DNA of 64,000 nt from DASWUZ01 sp036401375 (GTDB taxonomy: Bacteria; Acidobacteriota; Terriglobia; Terriglobales; Acidobacteriaceae). The translations under genes and the position numbers were made by a program. The stretch is taken from contig DASWVB010000005.1 of the NCBI GenBank assembly GCA_036401375.1, positions 1 to 64,000 on the forward strand, written 5' to 3'. The notes under the pieces are model-generated. The model had not been told where the DNA came from and made no database searches. It worked only from the letters and a program-made list of their open reading frames with translations. Shown here piece after piece: positions 17,741 through 27,384 of this stretch. How positions within the stretch are numbered: the first letter of the stretch is position 1; the number at the start of each line of letters is the position of its first letter.

Positions 17741-17833
17741 GACACCCGCTAGGTCACTGTTGCCAGCTGCAAGTCAGTTGGCTAGGTCAAAGAGCATCAG
17801 AGTAAGTCAGGTTAGACACCAGAAAGAATAATC

Positions 17834-19279
17834 ATGGCGGAAAACGTAGGTAAGGTAATCCAAATCTCTGGCCCGGCCGTCGACGTACAGTTTGCGGAGT
17901 CGTCGATGCCGCCTATCTTCCAGGCGCTTCGCGTGGTCAGCGAAGGCTTTGACGTTCCGACGGAGATCAAGGTAGTGCTCGAGGTGCAGCAGCACCTTGG
18001 AGAGGGCCGCGTACGCTGCGTTGCAATGGAGGCCACCGAGGGCATGGTGCGCGGCATGAAGGCCATCGACCTAGGCTCACCCATCACCGTACCGGTTGGC
18101 CGGGCCACGCTCGGCCGCGTGCTCAACGTCATCGGCGAGCCGGTCGACGAGCTTGGCCCGGTCGGCGAGACGGAACGCCGTCCTATCCACAGGCAGGCTC
18201 CAACATTTGAGGAGCAGTCTACCCGCGAAGAGATGTTCGAGACCGGCGTAAAGGTCATCGACCTGATCCAGCCATTTCTCAAGGGCGGGAAGATCGGCCT
18301 CTTCGGAGGCGCCGGTGTGGGCAAAACGGTCGTCATTCAAGAGCTGATCAACAACGTTGCTTCAAAGCACGGCGGCGTCTCCGTCTTTGCCGGGGTCGGC
18401 GAACGTACCCGCGAGGGCAACGATCTCTGGAGGGAGTTTCAGGAGTCCGGCGTAATCGATCTCAAGGACCGGCAGAAGTCGAAGGCCGCGCTCATATACG
18501 GCCAGATGACTGAGCCTCCAGGGGCGCGCCTGCGCGTCGCACTGAGCGCACTCACGGTCGCCGAATACTTCCGCGACGAAGAGGGTTCTGACACGCTGCT
18601 CTTCATCGATAACATCTTCCGCTTCACCCAGGCCGGCTCTGAGGTCTCGACGCTGCTGGGCCGTATGCCGTCGGCGGTCGGCTATCAGCCCAACCTCGCC
18701 ACCGAGATGGGCGAGTTGCAGGAGCGCATCACCTCGACTAAGAACGGCTCCGTCACCTCTGTGCAGGCAGTCTACGTACCGGCGGATGACCTGACTGACC
18801 CGGCTCCGGCGACCACGTTTGCTCACCTTGACGCGACCACGGTGCTCTCACGACCGCTCTCAGAACTCGGCATCTACCCCGCTGTCGATCCGCTCGCGTC
18901 GACCTCGCGCATCCTCACGCCGCGCATCGTTGGGCAGGAGCATTACGACGTGGCCCAGGGCGTAAAGCTGATCCTGCAGCGCTACAAAGATCTCCAGGAC
19001 ATCATCGCCATTCTCGGTATCGATGAGCTTTCTGAGGAGGACAAGCTGACCGTGAACCGCGCGCGCAAGGTGCAGAAGTTCCTCTCGCAGCCCTTTCACG
19101 TAGCAGAGCAGTTTACCGGCATACCGGGCCGCTACTGCAAGATCGAGGACACGGTGCGCAGCTTTAAGGAGATTATCGAGGGCAAGCACGACAACGTTCC
19201 TGAGCAGGCCTTTTATCTCAAAGGCACCATCGAAGAAGTGCTCGAGGCGGCAGAGAAGCTGCAAGCGGCGGCGGTGTAA
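17834..19279 (+). CDS. atpD: F1Fo ATP synthase subunit beta
   Basis: The 481-residue catalytic subunit carries the P-loop GGAGVGKT, the catalytic Glu in GVGERTREGND, the DELSEED-type element (here GIDELSEEDKLTVNRARK) and DNIFRFTQAGSEVSTLLGR. Length and ends are normal. The ATG follows AGAAAGAATAATC, a modest ribosome site. It sits 93 bp after gamma and 6 bp before epsilon. Confidence 0.99.
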   Translation: MAENVGKVIQISGPAVDVQFAESSMPPIFQALRVVSEGFDVPTEIKVVLEVQQHLGEGRVRCVAMEATEGMVRGMKAIDLGSPITVPVGRATLGRVLNVIGEPVDELGPVGETERRPIHRQAPTFEEQSTREEMFETGVKVIDLIQPFLKGGKIGLFGGAGVGKTVVIQELINNVASKHGGVSVFAGVGERTREGNDLWREFQESGVIDLKDRQKSKAALIYGQMTEPPGARLRVALSALTVAEYFRDEEGSDTLLFIDNIFRFTQAGSEVSTLLGRMPSAVGYQPNLATEMGELQERITSTKNGSVTSVQAVYVPADDLTDPAPATTFAHLDATTVLSRPLSELGIYPAVDPLASTSRILTPRIVGQEHYDVAQGVKLILQRYKDLQDIIAILGIDELSEEDKLTVNRARKVQKFLSQPFHVAEQFTGIPGRYCKIEDTVRSFKEIIEGKHDNVPEQAFYLKGTIEEVLEAAEKLQAAAV

Positions 19280-19285
19280 GAGCAG

Positions 19286-19723
19286 ATGGCTGACGCAAAT
19301 AGCGCGCAATTGTGGGTCCGGCTGGTCACGCCGGAGCGCATCCTCATCGACCGGCCGGCCGATGCCGTCGAACTGCCGTCAAAATCCGGCTACATGGAAG
19401 TGCTGCTCGGGCACGCGCCCCTGCTTACTCTGTTGGGGTCTGGCGAAGTGCGGCTCCATGGCGGCGAGGGTGCTGGAGCGAGCGGCGTGCAGCGCTTTCA
19501 TGTGTCTTGGGGATTTGCCGAGGTGCTGCCCGAGCGTGTGACCATCCTTGCGGACGCCGCTTTAAAGCCGGAAGAGCTGGACCCGGCAGCAGCACAGCAC
19601 GAGCTCGATGATGGACACACGATGTGGGACGAAGCCGGGGATGACGCGGAGAGGTATGCGCGCGCGAATGAGATCATCGCGGACGCGGAGTCAAAGTTAA
19701 GCAGCGTCGCAGACAAGTCTTAA
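19286..19723 (+). CDS. atpC: F1Fo ATP synthase subunit epsilon
   Basis: The 145-residue rotor subunit can inhibit hydrolysis. The N-terminal beta-sandwich is recognisable (LVTPERILIDRPADAVELPS, then SGYMEVLLGHAPLLTLLGSG, FHVSWGFAEVLPERVTILAD). The C-terminal helical part (AAAQHELDDGHTMWDEAGDD, then AERYARANEIIADAESKL) is acidic and differs from the usual ATP-binding helices. It ends the operon; a small CCCGG-att-CCGGG hairpin (19726-19738) lies just after the stop. Confidence 0.92.
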   Translation: MADANSAQLWVRLVTPERILIDRPADAVELPSKSGYMEVLLGHAPLLTLLGSGEVRLHGGEGAGASGVQRFHVSWGFAEVLPERVTILADAALKPEELDPAAAQHELDDGHTMWDEAGDDAERYARANEIIADAESKLSSVADKS

Positions 19724-19739
19724 TGCCCGGATTCCGGGG

Positions 19740-19780
19740 AAAAGGAGGCCCCGCTGCTTCTGATTGGAAGCGGCGAGGCC
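19740..19780 (-). terminator. Rho-independent terminator of rnpB
   Basis: On the minus strand, 14-nt arms (19767-19780 and 19747-19760) pair with one G-U and one mismatch around a 6-nt loop. TCC and TTTT (19740-19743) follow. It starts a few bases after the RNase P RNA 3' end. Confidence 0.8.
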
Positions 19781-19782
19781 AC

Positions 19783-20247
19783 TTTGCAGGCTGCCTGTAA
19801 GCCGAATTTTGTCGTGGACGATCATTCCTCTAGGCGACGCATTGCTGCGCCGCTCAAGCGACCTACCCGGAGGTTTCGGCTCCCGCCCGGGCCCGCGAGG
19901 GCACAAACGAGCAACCCGCCTGGGCGCGCCGGACAGGCACGCATCCGCAGCCTGGGTCTGGCCGCGGATTCCCTCCCTATTTGGTCTTGCTCCGTGTGGG
20001 GTTTACCCTGCCCCCGGCCTTACGGCCGGAGCGGTGCGCTCTTACCGCACCTTTTCACCCTTACCTGCGCTGCGGGACCTTTCAGCCCCGAATCGCCGGC
20101 GGTATCTTCTCTGTGGCACTGGCCGTCTACGAGCCTTGAAGCTCGCATCCCGGACGTTATCCGGCACACTGTCCTGTGGAGTTCGGACTTTCCTCTCCCG
20201 GTCTGCCGTGAGGCATTCCAGCAGCGATCGCCCAGCAAGCCTGCTGC
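19783..20247 (-). ncRNA. rnpB: RNase P RNA, bacterial type A
   Basis: The catalytic RNA of RNase P, about 465 nt, is read on the minus strand. Hallmarks in order are GAGGAAAGTCCGAACTCC near the 5' end, CACAGGACAG, the conserved GGTAAGGGTGAAAAGGTGC core followed by GGTAAGAGCGCACC, GGGTAAACCCC, and near the 3' end CTAGAGGAATGATCGTC then ACAAAATTCGGCTTACAG. The 5' GCAGGC and 3' GCCTGC ends pair as helix P1 and set the ends to within a few bases. It is somewhat longer than the E. coli RNA, the extra length lying in the middle, GC-rich helices. A TACAAT -10 box and a terminator flank it. Confidence 0.95.
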
Positions 20248-20250
20248 TCT

Positions 20251-20256
20251 ATTGTA
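20251..20256 (-). promoter_or_regulatory. -10 box of the rnpB promoter
   Basis: TACAAT on the minus strand lies 6-7 nt before the predicted RNA 5' end, the correct spacing for sigma-70-type initiation. No good -35 hexamer is visible 16-18 bp further upstream. Confidence 0.6.
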
Positions 20257-20372
20257 CGGTTCTTGACGAGCGCCGTCGCGTGAGGTTGCGGGCGCGAGCT
20301 TGCAGCGCGATCTGGCCGGCCCCCCAGCCAAGCACTCCGCCAACACCTGGTCAAGGCACCCGGACTTAGACG

Positions 20373-23300
20373 CTAGTGACTCTGGCCCGAAGCCGTGCCC
20401 AGGGTTGCGGCTAGTACGACGACGTTGCGGTTGTTGGGAAATGTAATGCTGCTGACCTTCTTCGCTGGGTTTAAGGCCAAGCTGTATTCGTAGAGGTAGA
20501 AGGTGCGGTTGTCCCTCTGGCCTGCCCCGTTGTCTCGATAAGGCATGGTGACTGCCTTGGTCTCACCGGTGTAGTTCTGCGGAGAGAGCCAGTCACTCAT
20601 GCTCTGCATGTAGGTGGAGATCGTGCCATCGGTGTATGTCACGCTGAAGACCTGCGCGACCTGGTTGCCGTTGACTCCCGAGGCGAGCAGCCGCAGGCTG
20701 CCAAATTGACCGGAAGGCAGCAGCACGGCCCTGGAACTGACCGCGTCGGGCGCACTGGCCGGACCGAAGTAAAAGGATGTTCCAGCTATGCTCTGCTGCA
20801 TGCCAACCAGATTGGCGGAATAGGCTGTGCTGCTGCCGTTCAGCCCGCCATCAAGCCCTGCTCCTGTGAACGGCGCGCCATCGATGACCAGCGCTGAGAC
20901 GTCATAGGCGGAAGCGAGGTTCACGAAGGCCGATCCGGCTGATGGCGCGAGCACACTGAGAGTCGCGGCTGTACTGCTCTTCATCGCTGCAGATGTGCCG
21001 GTGAGCGAGACGGAGAAGGTTCCGATCGGCGCGCTGCCAGCCGCGGTGAAGGTGACGAGGCTGAGCCCTCCGGTGGTTGGACTTCCACTCAGGGTCCCGA
21101 ACGAGGCGGTCACTCCCGTTGGCAGCCCGGTTGCGGCCAGCGAAACCATGCCATTGAATCCGCCCTGAGGCTTGATGGCGAGGGTTGTGCTTGCCGTAAA
21201 TCCTCGCGGCAGCGAGAGGTTCACCGGCGTGAGCGAAAGGGTGATGCCGGGCACGGTGATGGTGAGGCTGATCGTCTCCGAGCTTTTGAGGCTGCCCGAG
21301 ACGCCATTCAACACAACGGGGTAAGTGCCGGCAGTCGCATTGCTGCTGGCCGCGAAGGTGATGGAAGTGGAGGTAGTCGCGCTAGCTGGGCTGAAGGTCG
21401 CTGCCACTCCAAGGGGCAGGCCTGTTGCGGAGAGTGAGACGGCGCCGGTGAAGCCCCCCTGCGGGGTGATGGAGACGCTCGTCGCCGCCGTACCACCGCC
21501 GGGAAGAGTGAGTACGTTGACCGGCGACGACAGGCCGAAGGAGGGCACGCTGACGACCGCCGACATGGCCGTGCTGACAGATAGGTTCCCTGAGACGCCG
21601 GTGATGGTGACGGGGTAAGTGCCGGGAAGAGGGGACGAGCCGGCGGTGAGCGTGAGCACGCTCGATTGGCTCGCCTGGGCTGTCTGCGCCGTGTGGCTCG
21701 TCGTCTTTGCTGCGTGTGGAGTCGAAAAGGATGCAGTGACCCCGGTGGGAAGACCTGCGGCGGAGAAGGTGACGGCGCCGGTGAAGCCATTCACCGGCGC
21801 GATGGTGATGGTAGTGCTCGCCGCGGTTCCTGGAGTGAGGGAGAGCGTCATAGGCGAGGCTGCGAGCGAGAAGGAAGCAGCTGCCGGTACACTCGTCAGA
21901 TCGTTGATGAGGTGCTGCCCGGCGGGTGAGCCCCATCCGGTGACGAGATCGTAGGCGGTTCCGGCGGAAAAGCCCGAGTTGTTGCCGCGGGTGATGTCAT
22001 TGAAATCAGCGCTGTAACTGCCGCCGGATCCGATCGTATAGAGCGCCGGATTGAGGAAGCCGACACGTGGCTTCGCACTGGCGGCGGCCTGCTGGTTAGC
22101 GAGCGCGATGAAGCCGGCCCACAGGGGAGCTGCTGCGCTGGTCCCGCCTACCACGACTGCCTGGCCATTGTTCTGGATCAGGAACATCTGGATGTCGGCG
22201 GTAAGCGCAACATCGGGGATGTTGCGCATCTTCGTCGAACCGCCGCTGGCAGCGAGATTGGAATTCATGTTGCCTACCTGCTGATAGGCAGGAATGGGGT
22301 AGACGGTGCTGATGCCGCCGCCGCTTCCGGTCCATGCCATCTCCGACTGCCAGGCTCCACCGGCGCCGCTGGTGGTGAGGCTCGTCCCCCCAACTACGGT
22401 CAGGTTGGGATCATCGGAGGGAGCCATGATAGGACCCTTGTAGGCTCCGCTGTCTCCCGAGGCCTGCAGCAGAGACTGGCCCTGCGCGATGTACTGCTTG
22501 AAGATCTGCTCCGTGGTGGCGTTGATAGGTCCGAAGCTCCATGACGAGCTGAGTTGCTGTGCCAGGTTGTCAGTCGCCATACGATTCAGGATGTCATTCG
22601 GTGAATAGCCCTCGTAGACCATCACCTGCGACAGCCCTGGCGCCATGTAGGCCGCCATCATGATGTCAAGGGTAACCTCGATGTTCGATCCTCCGGGCGC
22701 TCCGTTGAACCCATCGAGCAGCACCGTCTGGGTAGGCACCGCAGGCAGTCCGGCCTGAGCAAAGTTTTTGGTCACGTCCGCGCTGTAGAAGCCGTCGAAC
22801 TCCAGCAGTCCCACTGTTTGACCCCGGCCCGTGAGCGTAACTCCCGGGGCGTAGGCGGCGCGGAAATCCTTGCCAAGAAAGTAGCCGGAGGGGCCGCTGC
22901 CGGTGACGTAAGGTCCCGCCTCGCTGAGCGGGTGCGACCTCAGTGCCATAGGATGAGGAACCTCGAAGTTGTCCATTCCGCTGACGTCAAGCAGCGCGAT
23001 GTCGAGGTCGACCGAGGGTTCGCGGTCGGGCGCGAAGAACTCACCACGCTCCGGATGGACATAGTTCAGAAGGTTGAGATGGAAGGCCGATTCGATCTCG
23101 CTTACGTCTCCCGAAACATCGAGCAGAACGCGATTAGGATAGGTTTCTGTGACAGTAAGATGGTTTGATTCAGCCCAGGCGATCAGCTGGTGGTAGTCCC
23201 GCTGCGATGGACTGAACTCAGCCGCGAACTCAGCCGGCAGAAGGTAATGACGGTAATAAGGGCTGTCAGGATCGGTGATCTGTTTCAGCAGCAGATCGAG

Positions 23301-23534
23301 CAGATCCTGGTTACGCAGAGGAAGACCGATAGCCAGATTGAGCCTGATCTCACGGGGAAGGCGGCCGATGCTGCGCGAACTCTGGGTGGCCTGAGGGATG
23401 TGCCCAAAGAGAACCTGATGCTGGGCTGCCCCTGCGGATAATGCGGCGAGGAACAGCGTCGTACCGATAGCTGCCTTGATGAGTGCGCCGCCCCGGCTAA
23501 AAGCGGAGAATACGGCTCCATTCGAGTGGGTCAC
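20373..23534 (-). CDS. Secreted S53 (sedolisin/kumamolisin-like) peptidase with Ig-like repeats
   Basis: The protein is a large secreted acid serine-carboxyl peptidase, 1053 residues from GTG 23534 (AAGGAAG upstream); a GTG at 23576 would add 14. Numbering below includes those 14. A signal segment (about 32-50) precedes a pro-kumamolisin activation domain (about 55-200). The S53 catalytic domain (about 230-560) has Glu300 and Asp304 in SNIEVTLDI, the oxyanion Asp375 in ASGDSG and the nucleophile Ser480 in GGTSAAAP. Three Ig-like repeats follow (motif GFTGAVTFSAAGLPTGVTAS and variants), then a beta-rich C-terminal domain (about 910-1067). S53 enzymes work at low pH, fitting an acidic soil lifestyle. 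It probably digests extracellular protein. Confidence 0.92.
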   Translation of the reverse strand: MTHSNGAVFSAFSRGGALIKAAIGTTLFLAALSAGAAQHQVLFGHIPQATQSSRSIGRLPREIRLNLAIGLPLRNQDLLDLLLKQITDPDSPYYRHYLLPAEFAAEFSPSQRDYHQLIAWAESNHLTVTETYPNRVLLDVSGDVSEIESAFHLNLLNYVHPERGEFFAPDREPSVDLDIALLDVSGMDNFEVPHPMALRSHPLSEAGPYVTGSGPSGYFLGKDFRAAYAPGVTLTGRGQTVGLLEFDGFYSADVTKNFAQAGLPAVPTQTVLLDGFNGAPGGSNIEVTLDIMMAAYMAPGLSQVMVYEGYSPNDILNRMATDNLAQQLSSSWSFGPINATTEQIFKQYIAQGQSLLQASGDSGAYKGPIMAPSDDPNLTVVGGTSLTTSGAGGAWQSEMAWTGSGGGISTVYPIPAYQQVGNMNSNLAASGGSTKMRNIPDVALTADIQMFLIQNNGQAVVVGGTSAAAPLWAGFIALANQQAAASAKPRVGFLNPALYTIGSGGSYSADFNDITRGNNSGFSAGTAYDLVTGWGSPAGQHLINDLTSVPAAASFSLAASPMTLSLTPGTAASTTITIAPVNGFTGAVTFSAAGLPTGVTASFSTPHAAKTTSHTAQTAQASQSSVLTLTAGSSPLPGTYPVTITGVSGNLSVSTAMSAVVSVPSFGLSSPVNVLTLPGGGTAATSVSITPQGGFTGAVSLSATGLPLGVAATFSPASATTSTSITFAASSNATAGTYPVVLNGVSGSLKSSETISLTITVPGITLSLTPVNLSLPRGFTASTTLAIKPQGGFNGMVSLAATGLPTGVTASFGTLSGSPTTGGLSLVTFTAAGSAPIGTFSVSLTGTSAAMKSSTAATLSVLAPSAGSAFVNLASAYDVSALVIDGAPFTGAGLDGGLNGSSTAYSANLVGMQQSIAGTSFYFGPASAPDAVSSRAVLLPSGQFGSLRLLASGVNGNQVAQVFSVTYTDGTISTYMQSMSDWLSPQNYTGETKAVTMPYRDNGAGQRDNRTFYLYEYSLALNPAKKVSSITFPNNRNVVVLAATLGTASGQSH

Positions 23535-23748
23535 GGGGAAAGGTCTTCCTTCTGAAGAAATAAAAGGCGCTCTCACGCGGCGCTTCTTCCCGCTCTATCG
23601 GCCCTGTCAGTCGGCGGAGCGTGGCTCTGTCTGCCTTTGCGGGGGCGCCCTGATACTTTCGTCACGCTGATGCTTGTCGCGCGATCTTGGGGTGACAACG
23701 CCGGAAGCAGGCAGGAAGTATGAATCGGCTGGGAGCTGAGCAGATGGA

Positions 23749-23775
23749 GACGGCCACTCGTGGCGAGTGGCCGTC
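23749..23775. terminator. Strong stem-loop after the first GH-A-like gene
   Basis: GACGGCCACTCG (23749-23760) pairs perfectly with CGAGTGGCCGTC (23764-23775) around a 3-nt loop, 17 bp past the stop codon of the minus-strand glycosidase-like gene. There is no U-tract on either side, so it may act as an mRNA-stabilising or factor-assisted end rather than a classical terminator. Confidence 0.55.
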
Positions 23776-23791
23776 CCCCTGTTCGAGGTAC

Positions 23792-26700
23792 TTACTTTTT
23801 TGTCGTCAGGCTGATTGCGAGCGTTGCTGTCTGCCCGTTCGGGAACGTGGAGATCAGCTGGAAGTAATACTTCGTGCCGGGAGTGAGGCCGTGCACGGTG
23901 AAGCTGGGTGCGCCAGTGGGCGAAGTGGCTGGCATCACCAAGCCGTAGGAGGAGGTGGGTCCATACTTCACTGAGTTTCGAGTTGGAGTGGTAATCAGCC
24001 AGCGGATGACGGCATAGTCATAGCCGGTCGCTGTCTTGAGACCGTATAGCTGCAGAGGGTTTGAGGGCGGAGTGCTGCTCAAGGACGGATCGGTGAGGGT
24101 AAGCGACTTGATCGCATACTTGGTCGGATCCTGTATGCTGACCGCCTGCACGGTGACCGAGGTGCCGGCTGCCGGAGCATTGAGGTTGCCGTTGTTGTCG
24201 ACGCTGCCGCTGCTCGATGACCAGGTCACTCCTGAAGAGAAGTTACCGATACCCTGAACGGTGGCTGCACAGCTGGTGCTGCCGTTCAACGGCATTGAGG
24301 CCACGGGGCAGCTCACCGAGAGGCTCGTGACCTTGCTCGAAGAGAGGTTGATCGCGGCAGTGCCCGACTTGCTGCCGTCGGCGAGTGAGGTGGCGGTAAG
24401 GATGGTGGTGCCGTTCGAGGCCAGGCTGGTCGGAGCAGTGTAGAGGCCGGAGCTCGTGATGGTGCCCTGACTCGCCTGCCAGGAGACGCCGGAGTTGAAC
24501 AGCCCCGTTCCATTCACCGTACCGCTACAGGTCGTCGAAGCGCCTACGACCAGCGTGGTTGCAGCACAGGCGACTGTCACCGAGCTGACTCCCGGGGACG
24601 GAGCGTTGCCGCTGATCACCGTCATCGAGTAGGGCGGCAGCGTGAGTGTCGTTCCCGCCTGCAGGGTCTGCGAGGTCACGGCCGGCGCCACCAGCTGGCT
24701 CTGCTCGTTGCTGGCCGTGATGGATGCGGCGCTAAGGGTCGTAATAGTGCCGTTCCCCGCAGGTGCGTTTGGTCCGCTGAGCACGACCGGCAGAGCGTTG
24801 GTGCGATGGAGATTGAAGAGGATCAGGTTTAGCTTGGCGCCGTCGGTAAAGGCAAAGCTCTGCAGGTAGTGCGCGCCACTCAACTGGACGTTGTCATTGG
24901 TGCTGTAGGGCTGGTTCCAGGTCGGATTTGCTCCGCCCTGGGTGGTCGAGAGCATGGTGGGAAGAATAGCCGCGTTTGCCAGCTGCTCGGTCAGGTAGGT
25001 AGGCCGGAGGCGATTGGTGACGCCCATATCGACGACCACGCCCCAGAGCTGCGTGTTGTTGCCGGATGAGGAGGTGGACCCACGAAACGGGCTGCTGTAT
25101 CCACCCAGCGCGAACATGGCCTGGTTGGTGACTCCGAGGTCGCGCATCATCAGCAGCATGTGTTCGGTCGCCGTCAACCCTGCCCCGAGCGACGGCACCG
25201 TCTGGTTGATCGCTGCTTGTGAGGCTGAGCCTGCGGTGGTCGAGAGGTTTGATTCATAGACAGCGAGGTGAGCGGGACGCTTTGCCAGGGCAGCCACGCC
25301 AGCCTGCTGGTACATGGACCCGTAGATGGTACTGTCCATCAGCTCCGGCTGCGCCAGCATGGGCCCGAAGATGTTCTCGACCGAGCTTGTGTCGTTAAGG
25401 CTGTTGAAGAGGTACGGCGCTGCATCGATGGTGTCGTAGTTTGAACTGGCTGCCAGCACCTGGCTGCTCCAGTACGGTACGGACTCCCAGCCATCGACGA
25501 TCAGATCGAAGGACTTGCTCGAGTAGGACGGCGAAGAGCGGGCTACGCCGAAGATCACTCCTGCACGCTTGCCGTAAGAGGTTCCATCCAGGAAGGCAGC
25601 GCCCGAGAAGCCGCCATTCCAGACCTCATTACCAAACTCGAGGTGAATGATGGGGAAGACGCTGGTCCAGGGAGCACTCTGCCCGAGTGCCGCACGCTTG
25701 GCTCCATAGGCGGTCGAGGTTGACCCGCCGAGATAGTCCATCAGGTTTGACATCTCCTGAGTGGTCGATCCTGCCGGGAAGGTATACCAGGGCTCCGCTC
25801 CGATCGTCTGGCAGAGTACAAGGAAGTCGTGGAGGCCCATCGGGATGTCGTCCGACTCTGTTGTCCATGCACTGTAGCCTGCACGCTCACGCGCAAAGGA
25901 GGGGGCCAGCATGTTATCGAGGGTGCTGCCAAAGCTGGTGCCTGCATCCATGAAGCGCAATATGCCAGGGTGAAGTGCCTGAAGGGTCGAAACAACTTCA
26001 TCGCGATAGGCAGTCGGATTATCAGAACCGGCGTCTGCGGTGACGGCGACGTCGTCGATCAACATCGCGCTGCCCACCAGCTGGAAGGTAAGAGCGATGC
26101 CGCCGCCGTTCGGGGCGTCGACACCCTGGAAGGAGTAGCTGTAGTCCTGCCACGAGGTGCCGAGGCTGACGGTCTGATTGAAGAAGCGGCTCTGGCCGCC
26201 GGCCGCATTGCGGTTCAAGCTGATGCCGACCATGTTGTTGCCGCCTACGCCCTTGGCCCGAAAGGAGAGCGTATAGTGGCCGTTCATCTGAATGAAGGGC
26301 TGCGGGCAGGTATCAGCATAGCTGCTCAGGGTAGCGAAGCCGTTCGGTCCCGAGGCGTCGACGCGCAGCGCCTGCAGGCCGGGTGAGTTGGGAGAGAGGT
26401 CTTTGAACTCGGTCGAAAATGTGGCGCCGCCGTCTCCATAGGTCCACCATCCCGCCTGCGCGTTTCCGGGCACGTGCATGCGCACCACCACATAATCGCC
26501 TGGTGCTACAATCCCGCCCGGAGCGGACGCAAACACCAATGTCGAACCGATGCCGGTGGCGTAATTCGCAGCGGTGCTGCTGATTACCGTCGCAGTTGCG
26601 CCGGTCGCGCCCCCGGTAACGAACTCTGCCTTGGCATCGGCAAAGAAATTGGCCGGCCAGGCAGTGTAAGGATCGTCATCGGTGCAGCTGGTTGCGGTCA

Positions 26701-27004
26701 CCGTCTTGCAGTGGAGGATCGACTGCCACAGCTCTCCTTCAAAGCCCGGGTTACGAACCATGATGTTGCGCAGCAGCAGTTCGGAGTCGTAGAACGCCTG
26801 AGCCCCGAGATTGATGCCCAGCCGCTTGACGTTTGTCAGCTTTACGTTCGTGCCGACGGAGATCGATGTGGGTGCACTCTGTGCTGTGCTGAGCGAGGGG
26901 AGCATAAGGGCACAGGCGGCGATGGCGTTGATCGCTGTAAGCAAAGAGAGACGCCGGTAGAGATCGCCTTTGAAGATGGCCTTGAATTGATGCTGGACAG
27001 ACAT
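23792..27004 (-). CDS. Secreted GH-A-like putative glycosidase with CBM-like and Ig-like domains (paralogue 1)
   Basis: The 1070-residue exported protein has a signal at about 20-42. Residues about 85-325 form a CBM4/9-like jelly roll (RNPGFEGELWQS, then IQMNGHYTLSFRAKGVGG, SWQDYSYSF, AMLIDDVAVT). A TIM-barrel-like region (about 335-720) has IIHLEFGNEVWN with Glu460 as candidate acid/base and AHLAVYESNL with Glu584 as candidate nucleophile, as in clan GH-A enzymes such as arabinofuranosidases. A beta domain follows, then two Ig-like repeats (GTGLFNSGVSWQASQG type) and a C-terminal FnIII-like domain. The substrate is unknown. Two paralogues lie in this window, one in an exopolysaccharide cluster. 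Confidence 0.72.
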   Translation of the reverse strand: MSVQHQFKAIFKGDLYRRLSLLTAINAIAACALMLPSLSTAQSAPTSISVGTNVKLTNVKRLGINLGAQAFYDSELLLRNIMVRNPGFEGELWQSILHCKTVTATSCTDDDPYTAWPANFFADAKAEFVTGGATGATATVISSTAANYATGIGSTLVFASAPGGIVAPGDYVVVRMHVPGNAQAGWWTYGDGGATFSTEFKDLSPNSPGLQALRVDASGPNGFATLSSYADTCPQPFIQMNGHYTLSFRAKGVGGNNMVGISLNRNAAGGQSRFFNQTVSLGTSWQDYSYSFQGVDAPNGGGIALTFQLVGSAMLIDDVAVTADAGSDNPTAYRDEVVSTLQALHPGILRFMDAGTSFGSTLDNMLAPSFARERAGYSAWTTESDDIPMGLHDFLVLCQTIGAEPWYTFPAGSTTQEMSNLMDYLGGSTSTAYGAKRAALGQSAPWTSVFPIIHLEFGNEVWNGGFSGAAFLDGTSYGKRAGVIFGVARSSPSYSSKSFDLIVDGWESVPYWSSQVLAASSNYDTIDAAPYLFNSLNDTSSVENIFGPMLAQPELMDSTIYGSMYQQAGVAALAKRPAHLAVYESNLSTTAGSASQAAINQTVPSLGAGLTATEHMLLMMRDLGVTNQAMFALGGYSSPFRGSTSSSGNNTQLWGVVVDMGVTNRLRPTYLTEQLANAAILPTMLSTTQGGANPTWNQPYSTNDNVQLSGAHYLQSFAFTDGAKLNLILFNLHRTNALPVVLSGPNAPAGNGTITTLSAASITASNEQSQLVAPAVTSQTLQAGTTLTLPPYSMTVISGNAPSPGVSSVTVACAATTLVVGASTTCSGTVNGTGLFNSGVSWQASQGTITSSGLYTAPTSLASNGTTILTATSLADGSKSGTAAINLSSSKVTSLSVSCPVASMPLNGSTSCAATVQGIGNFSSGVTWSSSSGSVDNNGNLNAPAAGTSVTVQAVSIQDPTKYAIKSLTLTDPSLSSTPPSNPLQLYGLKTATGYDYAVIRWLITTPTRNSVKYGPTSSYGLVMPATSPTGAPSFTVHGLTPGTKYYFQLISTFPNGQTATLAISLTTKK

Positions 27005-27384
27005 GCTGCTCCTCGGTCAAACGAAGTGTGTGCCTCTGGCTCACATGCAAAATCGGCGACATACCTCGCTCCGAGAGCGAATGCAGCGTTCCTTGGTACC
27101 GTGACGTTAGTGTTCCCCAACGTCATCTTCAGGAAGGCGTGGCGAAGGTCCTGCTTCACCTGAGAGCTGCGGTCGCGATCTTGCATAATTCCGGCACGTC
27201 TACGACGGCAGCAACTCCAACAGTCCTGCATACAGATCTCTTCCTCCTGCCTGCCCTCTCCCCATCTCTTGTACGGACAAGCTTCCTGCTACTTTAACCT
27301 TGGATATGCGCTTGGATGATTGGCGGTAGGCTAAGAGCTACACCAGACTGGAAACACAATTATTCAGGGGGACTATTCGGAGAC
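27005..27384. other. Divergent intergenic region before the GT4 gene
   Basis: These 380 bp separate the divergent GH-A-like and GT4 genes and must contain both promoters. An in-frame upstream extension of the GT4 gene begins at 27316 but looks non-coding. No RNA element or repeat is recognised. Confidence 0.4.

Noticed and set aside
19764..20369. Plus-strand frames of 160-200 codons between atpC and the S53 gene
   Set aside because: They lie antisense to the RNase P RNA gene, whose conserved core is clear.
22818..23168. Plus-strand frames opposite the S53 peptidase and the GH-A-like genes
   Set aside because: These are shadows of long, domain-supported minus-strand genes.
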